Assembly (NCBI RefSeq): GCF_036840915.1
Contig: NZ_CP085725.1
Location: forward strand, 3,224,001-3,288,000
DNA from: Flavobacterium hankyongi
Lineage (GTDB): Bacteria; Bacteroidota; Bacteroidia; Flavobacteriales; Flavobacteriaceae
DNA length: 64,000 nt
Direction: 5' to 3'
Shown here piece by piece: positions 8,816-18,600 of the stretch. The notes beneath the pieces were generated by a model. That model was not told where the DNA came from. It ran no database searches and saw nothing but the letters and a program-made list of their open reading frames with translations. The position numbers were made by a program, and so were the translations under genes. The stretch's first letter is position 1. Each line of letters begins with the position of its first letter.

Positions 8816-9568
8816 ATGAAAGTACTCATTATAGACGACGAAACAAAAGCCAGACAATTACTCAAAGCAATATTAGAAGAATATTGTCCTGATATCACCG
8901 AAATTTTTCTGGCCGAAAATTTAATGACAGGTGTTGAGCTGATAAAAGAGAACGATTTTCAATTGGTTTTTCTGGATATAGAAATGCCAGAACATTCTGG
9001 TTTGGAATTGTTTGATTATATAGATGTTAAGGATGTTACTTTCGATTTGATTTTTGCTACGGCATACAGTGAATTTGCGATACAGGCTTTTGAATTCTCT
9101 GCAATTGATTATTTGTTGAAACCTTTACGCCCAAATAAAGTACAGGAAGCGGTAAAAAAAGTATCGAATAAAATTAATCAGAGTCAGCTTCAGCTAAGAT
9201 TGTTAGAACTTAAAAATACATTGGCGACAGAAAAGTTCAATAAAATTGCATTACCAGTTGAAGAAGGGGTTCTTTTTATAAAAACCAATGAAATTTGTTA
9301 CCTCGAAGCAGATGGTATGTACACAAACTTTTTTCTCAATAATGATAAAAAAATTCTAATCAGCAAACCGATGAAGTACTTCTCGGACTTACTCGAAAAT
9401 AAAGAACTCTTTTATAAACCGCATCGCTCATATTTAGTGAACCTGAAATACCTTCATAAAATAGTTAAGAAAGATGGCACTTACATCGAAATGGAAAAAG
9501 GGGATAGGATTCCGGTTTCTAAAGAAAAAAAAGAAGAACTGATTAGTCTTCTTCAGGAGTTGCAGTAA
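8816..9568 (+). CDS. LytTR-family response regulator
   Basis: 250 residues. Receiver domain with DDE at residues 7-9, phospho-acceptor Asp54 in FLDIEMPEHSG, Thr/Ala in FATAYSEFA and Lys in LLKPL; then a LytTR DNA-binding domain (about 145-250) with ICYLEADGMYTNFF and FYKPHRSYLVNLKYL. It starts 1 nt after the stop of the LytS-type kinase, so the two are co-transcribed and form one two-component system. Its targets are unknown; the T9SS RCC1-repeat gene 90 bp downstream on the same strand is a natural candidate but has its own -7 box. Confidence 0.92.
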   Translation: MKVLIIDDETKARQLLKAILEEYCPDITEIFLAENLMTGVELIKENDFQLVFLDIEMPEHSGLELFDYIDVKDVTFDLIFATAYSEFAIQAFEFSAIDYLLKPLRPNKVQEAVKKVSNKINQSQLQLRLLELKNTLATEKFNKIALPVEEGVLFIKTNEICYLEADGMYTNFFLNNDKKILISKPMKYFSDLLENKELFYKPHRSYLVNLKYLHKIVKKDGTYIEMEKGDRIPVSKEKKEELISLLQELQ

Positions 9569-9629
9569 ATTTCAGCAATCGATAAATACCATTCAGAAGT
9601 TGCCGTAAAAATAGAATTGAACCTAAAGG

Positions 9630-9637
9630 TATTTTTG
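9630..9637 (+). promoter_or_regulatory. -7 promoter box for the RCC1-repeat gene
   Basis: TATTTTTG matches TAnnTTTG and lies 20 nt before the ATG at 9658. No TTG is at the usual distance upstream, which would fit a promoter needing an activator. Confidence 0.4.
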
Positions 9638-9657
9638 GTTCAATAAAATGAGCAACT

Positions 9658-10998
9658 ATGAAAACAAAACTATTTTTATTTTTCTTATTGACTGCTTTGG
9701 GCAGTAATGCACAATGCTGGCAAAAAATTGATTCGGGAATGTATCACACGGTTGCATTAGCTTCTAACGGAACATTGTGGGCGTGGGGATATAATAATGT
9801 AGGGCAATTAGGAGATGGTACAACTACCAATAGGACTCAACCAGTTCAAATTGGAACAGCAAATGATTGGGTGGGCGTATATACAGGTTACTACCATTCG
9901 TTTGCAATTAAGTCTAATGGTACTTTATGGGGTTGGGGGCAAAACACCGCTAATCAATTAGGGGATGGTTCTGCGACAAATAGACTTCAGCCTGTTCAAA
10001 TAGGGACAGCTACAAATTGGGCAAAAGTTTCTGGTGGAGAAAATTTTTCTGCAGGTCTTAAAACAGATGGAACAATATGGATGTGGGGTAGTGATGATAG
10101 AGAGCAAATGGGTAATGGAACTGGAGGAGCTCAAGCAACACCAACACAATTGGGTATTTCAACAGATAATAGTGATATAGATGCTGGTAGATATCATGTT
10201 GTTTTATTGAAAAATTATAATAAAGTATATACTTGGGGTCATAATGGAAGTGGGCAAATAGGGAATGGGACTATGGTGAATCAAAATGTTCCCTATTTAA
10301 TTCCTGGTGCAAATAACTATGTAAAAATTGATGGTTCAGTTAACGGGACTGTTGCCATTAGAGACGATGGTGGATTGTTTATGACTGGACAAATTCATAC
10401 AAATTCATATACTGCATTCACCCAAATTTTTTATCCAAGTGTTTGGGCAAATGTAAAAACTACTCAGAATAATTTTGTTGGCGTAAAATCAGATGGTACA
10501 CTTTGGGCATGGGGTGATAATACATTAGGCCAAATTTCACAACCTTCATATTCATCTTCTAATACGCCAATGCAAGTGAGTGGTACTAATTATTCTTCAA
10601 ATATTGGTATAAATATTTATTCATTTCTTGTCTTGAAGTCTGATGGAAGTTTGTATGGTTGTGGTCAAAATCATGTGGGGCAGTTGGGGGATAATACCAC
10701 AGTGCAAAAAAATACAATTACTGCTATAAGTTGCCCAGCTACATTAAGTACTGTTGATCTTGGTTCTGATTTAAATTTTGAAGTGTATCCAAATCCTGTA
10801 AAAGATGTTTTGAAGTTGTCTTCTGTAGATAATATTTCAATTGATAAAGCTGTTGTGTATGATGTTTCAGGAAAAGAAGTTTTAGAGGCAAATGGTTTTG
10901 TCAAGGAGTTGAATGTAGAAAAATTAACCAGGGGATATTATATGCTCGAAATTCTTTCGGAAGGGAAAAGAATAGTTAAAAAACTTATTAAAGAATAA
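9658..10998 (+). CDS. Secreted RCC1-repeat protein with T9SS C-terminal sorting domain
   Basis: 446 residues. Signal peptide ([19 protein letters not shown]), then six or seven RCC1-type propeller repeats (about 20-360) with the core [18 protein letters not shown]. The last 75 residues form a type A T9SS sorting domain: [25 protein letters not shown], and a basic end IVKKLIKE. It would cross the inner membrane by Sec and the outer membrane by T9SS, and be released or anchored on the cell surface. RCC1 folds bind proteins or other ligands; no enzyme motif is seen. It follows the LytS/LytTR pair on the same strand, and a strong hairpin ends the transcript. Confidence 0.9.
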   Translation: MKTKLFLFFLLTALGSNAQCWQKIDSGMYHTVALASNGTLWAWGYNNVGQLGDGTTTNRTQPVQIGTANDWVGVYTGYYHSFAIKSNGTLWGWGQNTANQLGDGSATNRLQPVQIGTATNWAKVSGGENFSAGLKTDGTIWMWGSDDREQMGNGTGGAQATPTQLGISTDNSDIDAGRYHVVLLKNYNKVYTWGHNGSGQIGNGTMVNQNVPYLIPGANNYVKIDGSVNGTVAIRDDGGLFMTGQIHTNSYTAFTQIFYPSVWANVKTTQNNFVGVKSDGTLWAWGDNTLGQISQPSYSSSNTPMQVSGTNYSSNIGINIYSFLVLKSDGSLYGCGQNHVGQLGDNTTVQKNTITAISCPATLSTVDLGSDLNFEVYPNPVKDVLKLSSVDNISIDKAVVYDVSGKEVLEANGFVKELNVEKLTRGYYMLEILSEGKRIVKKLIKE

Positions 10999-11002
10999 AA
11001 AG

Positions 11003-11028
11003 AAAGGCTAACCTTAAGTTAGCCTTTT
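11003..11028. terminator. Shared terminator between convergent genes
   Basis: GGCTAAC (11006-11012), loop CTTAA, GTTAGCC (11018-11024), flanked by AAA and TTTT. It serves the RCC1-repeat gene; the hairpin also covers the stop codon of the globin gene on the other strand and may end that transcript too. Confidence 0.8.
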
Positions 11029-11399
11029 CTACTATTTATAATTTTGATTTGCATGATTGTGGCAATGCTCAACGCTTGCGTTTTTATTTGTTCTGCTTTT
11101 GGTCCTGCAAATAATTCATCTACTGTAGTATTAAAATGTCCTAGCCAAATAGTGAATAATTCAGGAGTAAGATGTTCTTTCTTGTCAATATCCAAATGAA
11201 TCTCGGTTAGGTTTTTGGTATAACCTCCAGTTCCTAAAATAGCTTGTGACCAAAAGGTAACTAAAATAGGTAAATGTTCCAGTATCTTGATTTTAACCAC
11301 ATCGGTAAAAATATAACTGATAGAAGGATCAGCAAGTAGTTTTTTGTAAAACTCATCTACAAGTAAATATAAGTCTTCTTGATTTTCTATGTCTTTCAT
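11019..11399 (-). CDS. Group III truncated haemoglobin
   Basis: 126 residues, the length of a truncated globin. The sequence EDLYLLVDEFYKKLLADPSISYIFTDV at the start and EHLPILVTFWSQAILG are typical of the group III (P) family, as is the C-terminal IHLDI...HLTPELFTIWLGHFNTTVDELFAG with its conserved Trp. Heme would be bound through a proximal His in this last region; I do not assign which one. Group III globins bind O2, NO or peroxide and are often linked to nitrosative or oxidative stress, but physiological data are sparse. It is convergent with the RCC1-repeat gene and lies downstream of gcvP on the same strand, separated by a terminator. Confidence 0.85.
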   Translation of the reverse strand: MKDIENQEDLYLLVDEFYKKLLADPSISYIFTDVVKIKILEHLPILVTFWSQAILGTGGYTKNLTEIHLDIDKKEHLTPELFTIWLGHFNTTVDELFAGPKAEQIKTQALSIATIMQIKIINSRKG

Positions 11400-11416
11400 T
11401 CAAAATTAAATTAAGA

Positions 11417-11455
11417 AAAAAATCCCAAAAACCGTATTGGAATTTGGGATTTTAA
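11417..11455 (-). terminator. Terminator after gcvP
   Basis: AATCCCAAA (11421-11429) and TTTGGGATT (11443-11451) form a 9-bp stem. On the minus strand it is followed by a run of Ts (the A run at 11415-11422), just after the gcvP stop codon. Confidence 0.7.
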
Positions 11456-11469
11456 ATGAATTGAAATTT

Positions 11470-14319
11470 TTAGTGTTCCATGTAGGCTTCGATAGGAGCA
11501 CATGAACAAACTAAGTTTCTGTCACCATACGCATCGTCAACACGACGTACAGAAGGCCAGAATTTATTGTCATAAATATACTCTAATGGATACGCTGCTT
11601 TTTCTCTTGAATATGGTAACTCCCAAGTATCTGAAGTTAACATTGCTAATGTATGTGGCGCATTTTTTAATGGGTTGTTAGTGTCTTCAGCATTTGCTTC
11701 AGCAATTTCTTTTCTAATTGAAATCATGGCATCGCAAAAACGGTCTAATTCAGCTAAATCTTCTGACTCTGTAGGTTCTACCATTAATGTTCCTGCTACT
11801 GGGAAAGAAACCGTTGGAGCGTGGAAGCCATAATCCATTAAACGTTTTGCAATATCACCTACTTCAATTCCGTTTTCTTTGAAAGAGCGGCAATCTAAAA
11901 TCATTTCGTGAGCTGCACGTCCCATTTCACCAGAATATAAAACTGGATAATGTTCTTCTAAACGCGCTTTCATATAGTTGGCATTTAAAATCGCATGTTC
12001 TGTTGATGAACGTAATCCTTCAGCACCTAACATGGTAATGTAACCATACGAAATCAAACATACTAAAGCGGATCCGTACGGTGCAGCTGAAATAGCAGAA
12101 ATTGCATCTTTTCCTCCAGTAGATACAACTGGATTTGTTGGTAAGAAGTCTACTAGTTTTTCGTTCACACAAATTGGCCCAACACCAGGTCCACCACCAC
12201 CGTGAGGGATAGCAAATGTTTTGTGTAAGTTTAAGTGACAAACATCAGCACCAATCTTTGCAGGATTTGTTAAACCTACTTGTGCATTCATGTTGGCGCC
12301 GTCCATATATACTAATCCGCCATTATCATGGATTAATTGAGTAATTTCAATAATTGAAGATTCGTATACTCCGTGAGTTGATGGATACGTTACCATTAAA
12401 CAAGATAAATCATCTTTGTGTTCAATAGCTCTTGCTTTTAAATCTTCTACATCGATATTTCCTTCTGGAGTTGTTTTCGTTACAATGATTTTCATTCCCG
12501 CCATTGCTGCAGAAGCTGGATTTGTTCCGTGAGCTGAAGAAGGGATCAAGCATACATTTCTGTGTCCTTCACCGCGAGAGATATGGTACGCACGAATAGC
12601 CATTAAACCAGCATATTCTCCTTGTGCTCCTGAGTTAGGTTGTAATGAAGTGCCTTTGAAACCAGTTACCTCATTCAATTGTTGCTCTAGTTTTTTCAAC
12701 ATGGTTAAGTAACCTTGTGTTTGATCAGCCGGTGCAAAAGGGTGGATGCTGTTCCAGTTTGGCATTGAAAGTGGAAGCATTTCTGCCGCCGCATTCAATT
12801 TCATAGTACAAGAACCTAAAGAGATCATAGAATGATTTAATGATAAATCTTTACGCTCTAATTTTTTGATGTAACGCATCAACTGACTTTCTGAATGGTG
12901 GTTGTTGAATACGTCGTGTTGTAAGAACGTTGAGGTTCTTACTAAGCTATTTTGAATTTGGTTTTCATTTGCTAATTCAGAAACATGAACTGCTGATTTA
13001 CCTGCTGCTTCAGAGAAGATAGCGATGATAGTGTTGATATCAGCAATTGAAGTCGTTTCGTTAAAAGAAATAGAAACACAATCTTTGTTAGGATAGAAGA
13101 AATTGAATTCGTTTTTCTCTGCAATCGCTTTTACTTTATCAGCATCTGCTTTTACTAAAATAGTATCGAAGAAATTCGAATTGATTTGGTTGATCCCTAA
13201 AGAAGCCAATGCTTTTGCTGTAGTTACTGCCGAAGCATGAACTTTATTAGCAATATATTGTAATCCTTTTGGTCCGTGATATACAGCATACATACCAGCC
13301 ATAACTGCTAATAAAACTTGTGCAGTACAGATGTTTGAAGTTGCTTTTTCACGTTTAATGTGTTGTTCACGAGTGCCTAATGCCATACGTAAGGCGCGGT
13401 TTCCGTTTACATCGATAGAAACTCCAATGATTCTACCCGGCATTGAACGTTTGTATTCTTCTTTAGTTGCGAAGAAACCAGCATGAGGTCCTCCAAATCC
13501 CATTGGAATACCAAAACGTTGTGTAGTGCCTACAACAACTGCAGCACCAAGTTCTCCTGGAGGAGTTAATTTTACTAAAGATAAAATATCAGCAGCAACA
13601 GCTACTTTAATTTCATTTTCTGTCGCTTTTGCTATAAATTGTGCGTAGTCATGAATTTGACCATATTTTCCTGGGTATTGTAAAATCGCTCCGAAATACT
13701 CAGCTGAGAAATCAAAAGTTTCATGATTACCAACAACTAATTCAATATTTAGTGGAGTTGATCTGGTTTGTAAAACTGACAACGTTTGTGGTAAAATTTC
13801 TTCTGAAACAAAGAATTTATTAACGTTGTTTTTCTTTTGATCGCGTGTTCTAACGTCAAAAAGTAACGCCATAGCTTCAGCAGCAGCAGTACCTTCGTCC
13901 AATAACGAAGCGTTTGCAATTTCCATTCCAGTCAATTCGATAATGGTAGTCTGGAAATTTAATAAAGCTTCTAAACGTCCTTGAGCAATTTCTGCCTGAT
14001 ACGGAGTGTAAGCAGTGTACCATCCTGGGTTTTCAAAAATGTTTCTTTGAATTACAGGCGGAACAACTGCAGGGTGGTAACCCAAACCAATGTATGATTT
14101 GAATACTTTATTTTTTGCACCTAACTGAGTAATGTGAGTTAAATACTCATATTCAGTCATGGCAGGGTCTAATTTAATATCTTCTTTTAAACGGATTCCG
14201 TCTGGAAAAGTTTCGTAAAGCAATTGGTCCATGTCTTTTACGCCAATTGTTTTGAACATGTGTTGTTGGTCAGATTCTCTCGGGCCAATGTGTCTTAAAG
14301 CAAATGCATCTGTTCTCAT
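11470..14319 (-). CDS. gcvP: Glycine dehydrogenase (decarboxylating), P protein
   Basis: 949 residues, the full length of the fused (P1+P2) form of the glycine cleavage P protein. It decarboxylates glycine using pyridoxal phosphate and passes the aminomethyl group to the lipoyl arm of the H protein. Visible landmarks: [17 protein letters not shown] at the N-terminus, the PLP lysine Lys700 in [20 protein letters not shown], and the glycine-rich substrate region [15 protein letters not shown]. The genes for the H and T proteins are not in this window. It stands alone between two terminators, so it is probably a single-gene transcript. I see no glycine riboswitch in the leader. Confidence 0.97.
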   Translation of the reverse strand: MRTDAFALRHIGPRESDQQHMFKTIGVKDMDQLLYETFPDGIRLKEDIKLDPAMTEYEYLTHITQLGAKNKVFKSYIGLGYHPAVVPPVIQRNIFENPGWYTAYTPYQAEIAQGRLEALLNFQTTIIELTGMEIANASLLDEGTAAAEAMALLFDVRTRDQKKNNVNKFFVSEEILPQTLSVLQTRSTPLNIELVVGNHETFDFSAEYFGAILQYPGKYGQIHDYAQFIAKATENEIKVAVAADILSLVKLTPPGELGAAVVVGTTQRFGIPMGFGGPHAGFFATKEEYKRSMPGRIIGVSIDVNGNRALRMALGTREQHIKREKATSNICTAQVLLAVMAGMYAVYHGPKGLQYIANKVHASAVTTAKALASLGINQINSNFFDTILVKADADKVKAIAEKNEFNFFYPNKDCVSISFNETTSIADINTIIAIFSEAAGKSAVHVSELANENQIQNSLVRTSTFLQHDVFNNHHSESQLMRYIKKLERKDLSLNHSMISLGSCTMKLNAAAEMLPLSMPNWNSIHPFAPADQTQGYLTMLKKLEQQLNEVTGFKGTSLQPNSGAQGEYAGLMAIRAYHISRGEGHRNVCLIPSSAHGTNPASAAMAGMKIIVTKTTPEGNIDVEDLKARAIEHKDDLSCLMVTYPSTHGVYESSIIEITQLIHDNGGLVYMDGANMNAQVGLTNPAKIGADVCHLNLHKTFAIPHGGGGPGVGPICVNEKLVDFLPTNPVVSTGGKDAISAISAAPYGSALVCLISYGYITMLGAEGLRSSTEHAILNANYMKARLEEHYPVLYSGEMGRAAHEMILDCRSFKENGIEVGDIAKRLMDYGFHAPTVSFPVAGTLMVEPTESEDLAELDRFCDAMISIRKEIAEANAEDTNNPLKNAPHTLAMLTSDTWELPYSREKAAYPLEYIYDNKFWPSVRRVDDAYGDRNLVCSCAPIEAYMEH

Positions 14320-14486
14320 CAGTGTCTTTGTACTGTTTGTAGTTGAATTTGAGTATGACTCAAACGATTATTAAGTTGTGTTTTTTACGCGAACAAAAAT
14401 AACTATATAATCTTAAAATTTAAGTTAAAAAGGATGCAATTTTTATCAAATTATGAACCAAAAATGTTATTTATTAACAGATTGAT

Positions 14487-14494
14487 TACTTTTG
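14487..14494 (+). promoter_or_regulatory. -7 promoter box that sets the start of the UbiA-like gene
   Basis: TACTTTTG, exact match to TAnnTTTG, ends 5 nt before the ATG at 14500. The frame is open further upstream (ATGs at 14434 and 14464), but those starts would lie upstream of the predicted transcription start. Confidence 0.5.
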
Positions 14495-14499
14495 TAAGG

Positions 14500-15315
14500 A
14501 TGCGATTACTTAAAACAATATTTGATTTTTATTTGCATGGGAGCATTCATGTGGCGCTGGCTGTATATGCTTTGGTGCAAATGACTTTCCATTTTTTTCA
14601 TCTTCAGAATGATAATCCAATGGCATTTTTTGCTTTTTTTGGAACAATTGTAGGCTATAATTTTGTGAAATATGATGAATTGGTGCGAGCAAAGAAACTA
14701 AAAATGACTATTGAACGTAAATTGATAGTTGTTTTGAGCTTTATCTCATTTTTAGCAACAACGTATTGTTTTTTCCAGTTGGAACGACAAACACAATTTG
14801 TAGCAGTTGCTTTTTTAGGTTTAACCGTTTTGTATACCTTGCCTATTTTTCCAAAGCTAGGAAATGCACGTAATTGGGCTGGAATTAAAATTTATATTGT
14901 AGCTTTTTGCTGGGCGGGTATCACTCTTTTTTTACCAATTATTAATGCAGATTTGGCTCTTTCACATGATGTTTGGTTAAAGTTTTGTCAGCGTTTTTTA
15001 CTTGTAATTATTTTAATTCTGATTTTTGAAATCATTGATTTGAAACACGACGATGCTTCGTTACAAACTGTGCCGCAGCGATTGGGTGAGAAAAAAACGA
15101 AATTGTTGAACTTATTTTTGCTAATTCCATTTTATTGCTTGGAATTTTTAAAATCAGACTTTCAAATTGTTCAGCTTTGGGTCAATTTGGTCCTGATTGT
15201 TGTAATTGCTTTGTTTACTTTATTTGCTAGTCCTAAACGTTCCAAATACTACACTTTGTTTTGGGTTGAGAGCATTCCATTTTTCTGGTGGGTTTTAGTA
15301 TTGTTGTTTAGTTGA
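14500..15315 (+). CDS. Polytopic membrane protein resembling UbiA prenyltransferases
   Basis: 271 residues from the ATG at 14500, with about eight hydrophobic helices. Between helices 2 and 3 is NFVKYDELVRAKK and later IFEIIDLKHDDASLQTVPQRLGEKKT. These are in the right places for the two Asp-rich motifs of UbiA-type prenyltransferases (NxxxD and DxxxD, which bind Mg-diphosphate), and the second is followed by the usual T-x-P-x-x-x-G-x-x-K/R signature. It would move an isoprenoid chain onto an aromatic or other acceptor at the inner membrane, but the first motif has only one Asp, so activity is uncertain. A longer frame from 14434 is possible but the promoter box at 14487 argues against it. 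Confidence 0.7.
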   Translation: MRLLKTIFDFYLHGSIHVALAVYALVQMTFHFFHLQNDNPMAFFAFFGTIVGYNFVKYDELVRAKKLKMTIERKLIVVLSFISFLATTYCFFQLERQTQFVAVAFLGLTVLYTLPIFPKLGNARNWAGIKIYIVAFCWAGITLFLPIINADLALSHDVWLKFCQRFLLVIILILIFEIIDLKHDDASLQTVPQRLGEKKTKLLNLFLLIPFYCLEFLKSDFQIVQLWVNLVLIVVIALFTLFASPKRSKYYTLFWVESIPFFWWVLVLLFS

Positions 15316-15623
15316 TTTTATATTCTTTTTTTTGAAGCATGTTGAAAAAATGAGTCTTTTTTGTTTTATATTGGTGTTTTTTTAAGATAAATTTTAGTAA
15401 ATTTATTACCATGTGTAGGATAAATCTGTATCTAGAATACTATTCTCAAACAAACATAATCTCTATTCTATGTTGTAAACTATTAAGTAATTCAGTAGTT
15501 GCAGCTTTTATTGTAAATATAGTTTAATTTTTTTGGTTGTTAAATTTTGAATTTTAAAATGTTTTAAGATAAATATTGAATTATATCAATATATTTGGTG
15601 ATTATTTAATTAATCTTTACTAT
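15316..15623. other. AT-rich intergenic region upstream of the giant T9SS gene
   Basis: About 308 bp, very AT-rich, with no credible gene on either strand. The only element I can support is the -7 box near its right end. Confidence 0.6.
15590..15597 (+). promoter_or_regulatory. -7 promoter box for the giant T9SS gene
   Basis: TATATTTG, exact match to TAnnTTTG, 26 nt upstream of the ATG at 15624. It lies downstream of the in-frame TTG codon at 15576, which therefore is an unlikely start. Confidence 0.4.
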
Positions 15624-18600
15624 ATGGTGAAATTTTACAATTTGAAAAGAAGTACATTGAATTGTACTTCAAATTTTGTAAAGGGACAGGCTAGAGACAA
15701 AAACATAAGTTTTTTTTCTTGGAGAATTTTTGCTATGTTTCTCTTTACAATGTTGTATAGTTTTCAAGGTAATGCGCAAACCACGTATTATTCAAAAGCT
15801 TCTGCAACAGATTTTAATGATATTAATAGCTGGGGTACAGCTACAGATGGAACTGGAGCGGCTCCAGGAGTAATAAGCAATGCTGATAATTTTGTTATTC
15901 AGAATGCTTCAACGATGTCCCTTACAGGGAACGCTGCTGTAAGAAGATTAACAATAACCTCAGGAAGTTTGACAGTTCCATCCAATACACTTACAGTTAG
16001 TATAGCAGCTGCAAACAATACTGTTTTTACAATTAATGGTGGTACGTTAAATTTAAATGGAGGTACTATTGCCGTTAATGGAAATGTAGTAGTTTCAAGC
16101 GGAACTTTTAATCAGTCTGGAGGAGATTTAAGAATTGATCCTAACAGCGGTGTTGCTGGAACAAGTGTGGCTTCAGGAACAGCGTCATTGTTGTTTTCTG
16201 TAGCAACAGGAACTGTTAGTGGTGGGACTATAACAATTGTAGACCCAAATTTTAATGCTTCTGGGAAAGCTGTAGATTATAATGTAACTACAAATAGCTC
16301 GACATGGTCTGTTAATCATACTTTGCAGTTAGGTGACGGAATTAGTACTGATACATCCTCTAATACTTCTGGATTTATTCTAGAAAGTTATACAGGTAGT
16401 GGTAAACTTCTTTACGGAAAACTTAAGATAAGTGGTGGAAATGCTGCAAATCGTTGGACTTCTTTGGGAGCTTGGTCTATTTATGTAGCAGGAAGTGTTA
16501 CTGTAGATGCTGGTTCTGAATTGCGTCTGAATTCTTCATCAACCTCTCCTGTGTTGTCTGGAGATATTGTTAATGACGGTATTCTTACATCTACGGTAAA
16601 TGTAACTTTTGGTGGTACATCTGGAACTGCTACAGTTGTTAATACTAATGCACAAATGGTTTCAGGAACGGGTATTTTTAGAAATTTAACTACAGCGCCT
16701 ACTGCAAACTTTACTAGCATAACTATACAAAATAACAATGTTGCAGGAGTTACTTTTCCGGGAACTACAAATATCGCTTCACAACCTACAAACGCTTTTT
16801 CTATCAGTGGTACTTTAACTTTTACAGCTGGTAAAGTGTTTACTTCAGGAGGGGCAAGTGTTGTTTTAGGAAATGCAACACCTTCTGCTGGAACATTATC
16901 ATATACAGCGGGTGGATTTGCATCTGGAGTAACCTTTGGAAGATGGTTTACTGCTGCTGGAACCGGAACTTCTTTTGCTTCTGGGGCAGACGCTACTAAT
17001 ACTACAAGTCGATTCCCTTTTGTGGATTCTTTCGGACAAGGCCGTTCAGCTTGGATAGAGCGAGTAGCTCCAGTTACCGCTTCGGGTGTTTTAGCAGTAG
17101 TTTATAATAATGTAGCGGGTACTACATCAGGCGTTTACACTGATGGAGGGACTCCTTTAGATATAAAAGCAAACGATTATTGGACAGTTTCTGCATTGTT
17201 AGGAACACCTACCAGCGCTACTTCTTTCAAAATTCAAATGGTGGCTCCAGGAATTTTTTCTGGAACATTAGCAACAGCAAGTACTAGGGTTGTCAGAACA
17301 GATGGTACATTTGTAGGAACGCATGAGGCAGGAACAACAACGCCAGGCGGACACAGAATCGGATTGACTCCGGCGGAATTAACAACCGGATCGTATACGT
17401 TGGCAACAAATAATGCAGACATCCCATTTGCTTCAATCGCTTCAGGAGGCTGGAATGTTAATACAACATGGAATAAGGGAGTTGTACCTACTTGTACAGA
17501 TGTGGTAACAATATCAGCGGGAACAACTGTAACGTCAAACTCTGCTGCAAATGTTGCGCGAAATGTTACCATTAGTAGTGGAGGGACTTTAATATCGGCT
17601 TCAGGAGACCTTGTTATAGGATGTACTTTAAATAACAATTTCCTGACCAATAACGGAACTCTTACGGTTTCGGGCGGAACGTTAACAATTAATGGTAACC
17701 TGATGAATAATGCTGGTTCAACGTTTAACCAATCAGGGGGTGATATTTTTGTTGACGGTAGTGATGGTGTTACAGCAAATAGTGTGGCAACGGGTACACC
17801 TTTGGTTAGAGTAACTGCTTCGGCTCCGTCTAATTTAAATTGGACTGGAGGTACTTTAACCATTGTAGATCCGCATTTTGGAACTTCTACAACCGATTAT
17901 GCCCTGTCAATTTCTCAAGGTGGTGCTGCAAACGCTGCCGGTGCAGGACATACTGTTAAATTTGGTAACGGTGTTTCGACAACAGCCGGAGGACATACTA
18001 ATGGTTTCTATGCTTATTTGTTCCCAGGATCTTTTTACTATTCTTTAGGGAATATGATTGTTGATGCTTCAACAGGAACTAACAGGGTTGTAAAATACAC
18101 CTCTGCCTTTGGTATTTTGGGAGATTTGACTGTAACAAGTGGTGTTTTTGAGACTAATGCAACATCATCTCTTTATGTGGCTGGTAATATTGTAAATAAC
18201 AGTACAATCAACAATTTAGGGACAATTCAGTTAGCAAGATGGATTAATGCAGCAGCAGCAGCAAGTACAACAGCACAATCTGTTTCTGGTTCTGGAGTTT
18301 TTCAAAACCTATCTACAGCTCCAACAGCTAACCTGACTTCGTTAACTGTTAATAATTCAAACGCAGCAGGTGTGACATTGAATGTTCCATTGTCAGTAAG
18401 TGGTACTTTAACTTTAACACAAGGATTCATCAATACAACAAATGCCAATTTACTTACATTGGGCACGGTGGCTGCAGCAGGAACGCTTACAGGAGGTTCA
18501 GCAACAGCATATGTTAAAGGTCCTTTTGCTAGAACTATTACATCGGGTAACGCTAGTAGCAACTATATCACATACCCAGTTGGTAAATCTGTTTACAATC

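Noticed and set aside
9658-10700. CRISPR-like spacing of repeated DNA in the RCC1 gene
   Set aside because: The periodicity comes from protein repeats of about 50 residues that differ at the DNA level.
17234-17863. 209-codon minus-strand frame within the giant T9SS gene
   Set aside because: Antisense of Thr/Ser/Gly-rich repeats, which leaves frames open by composition.
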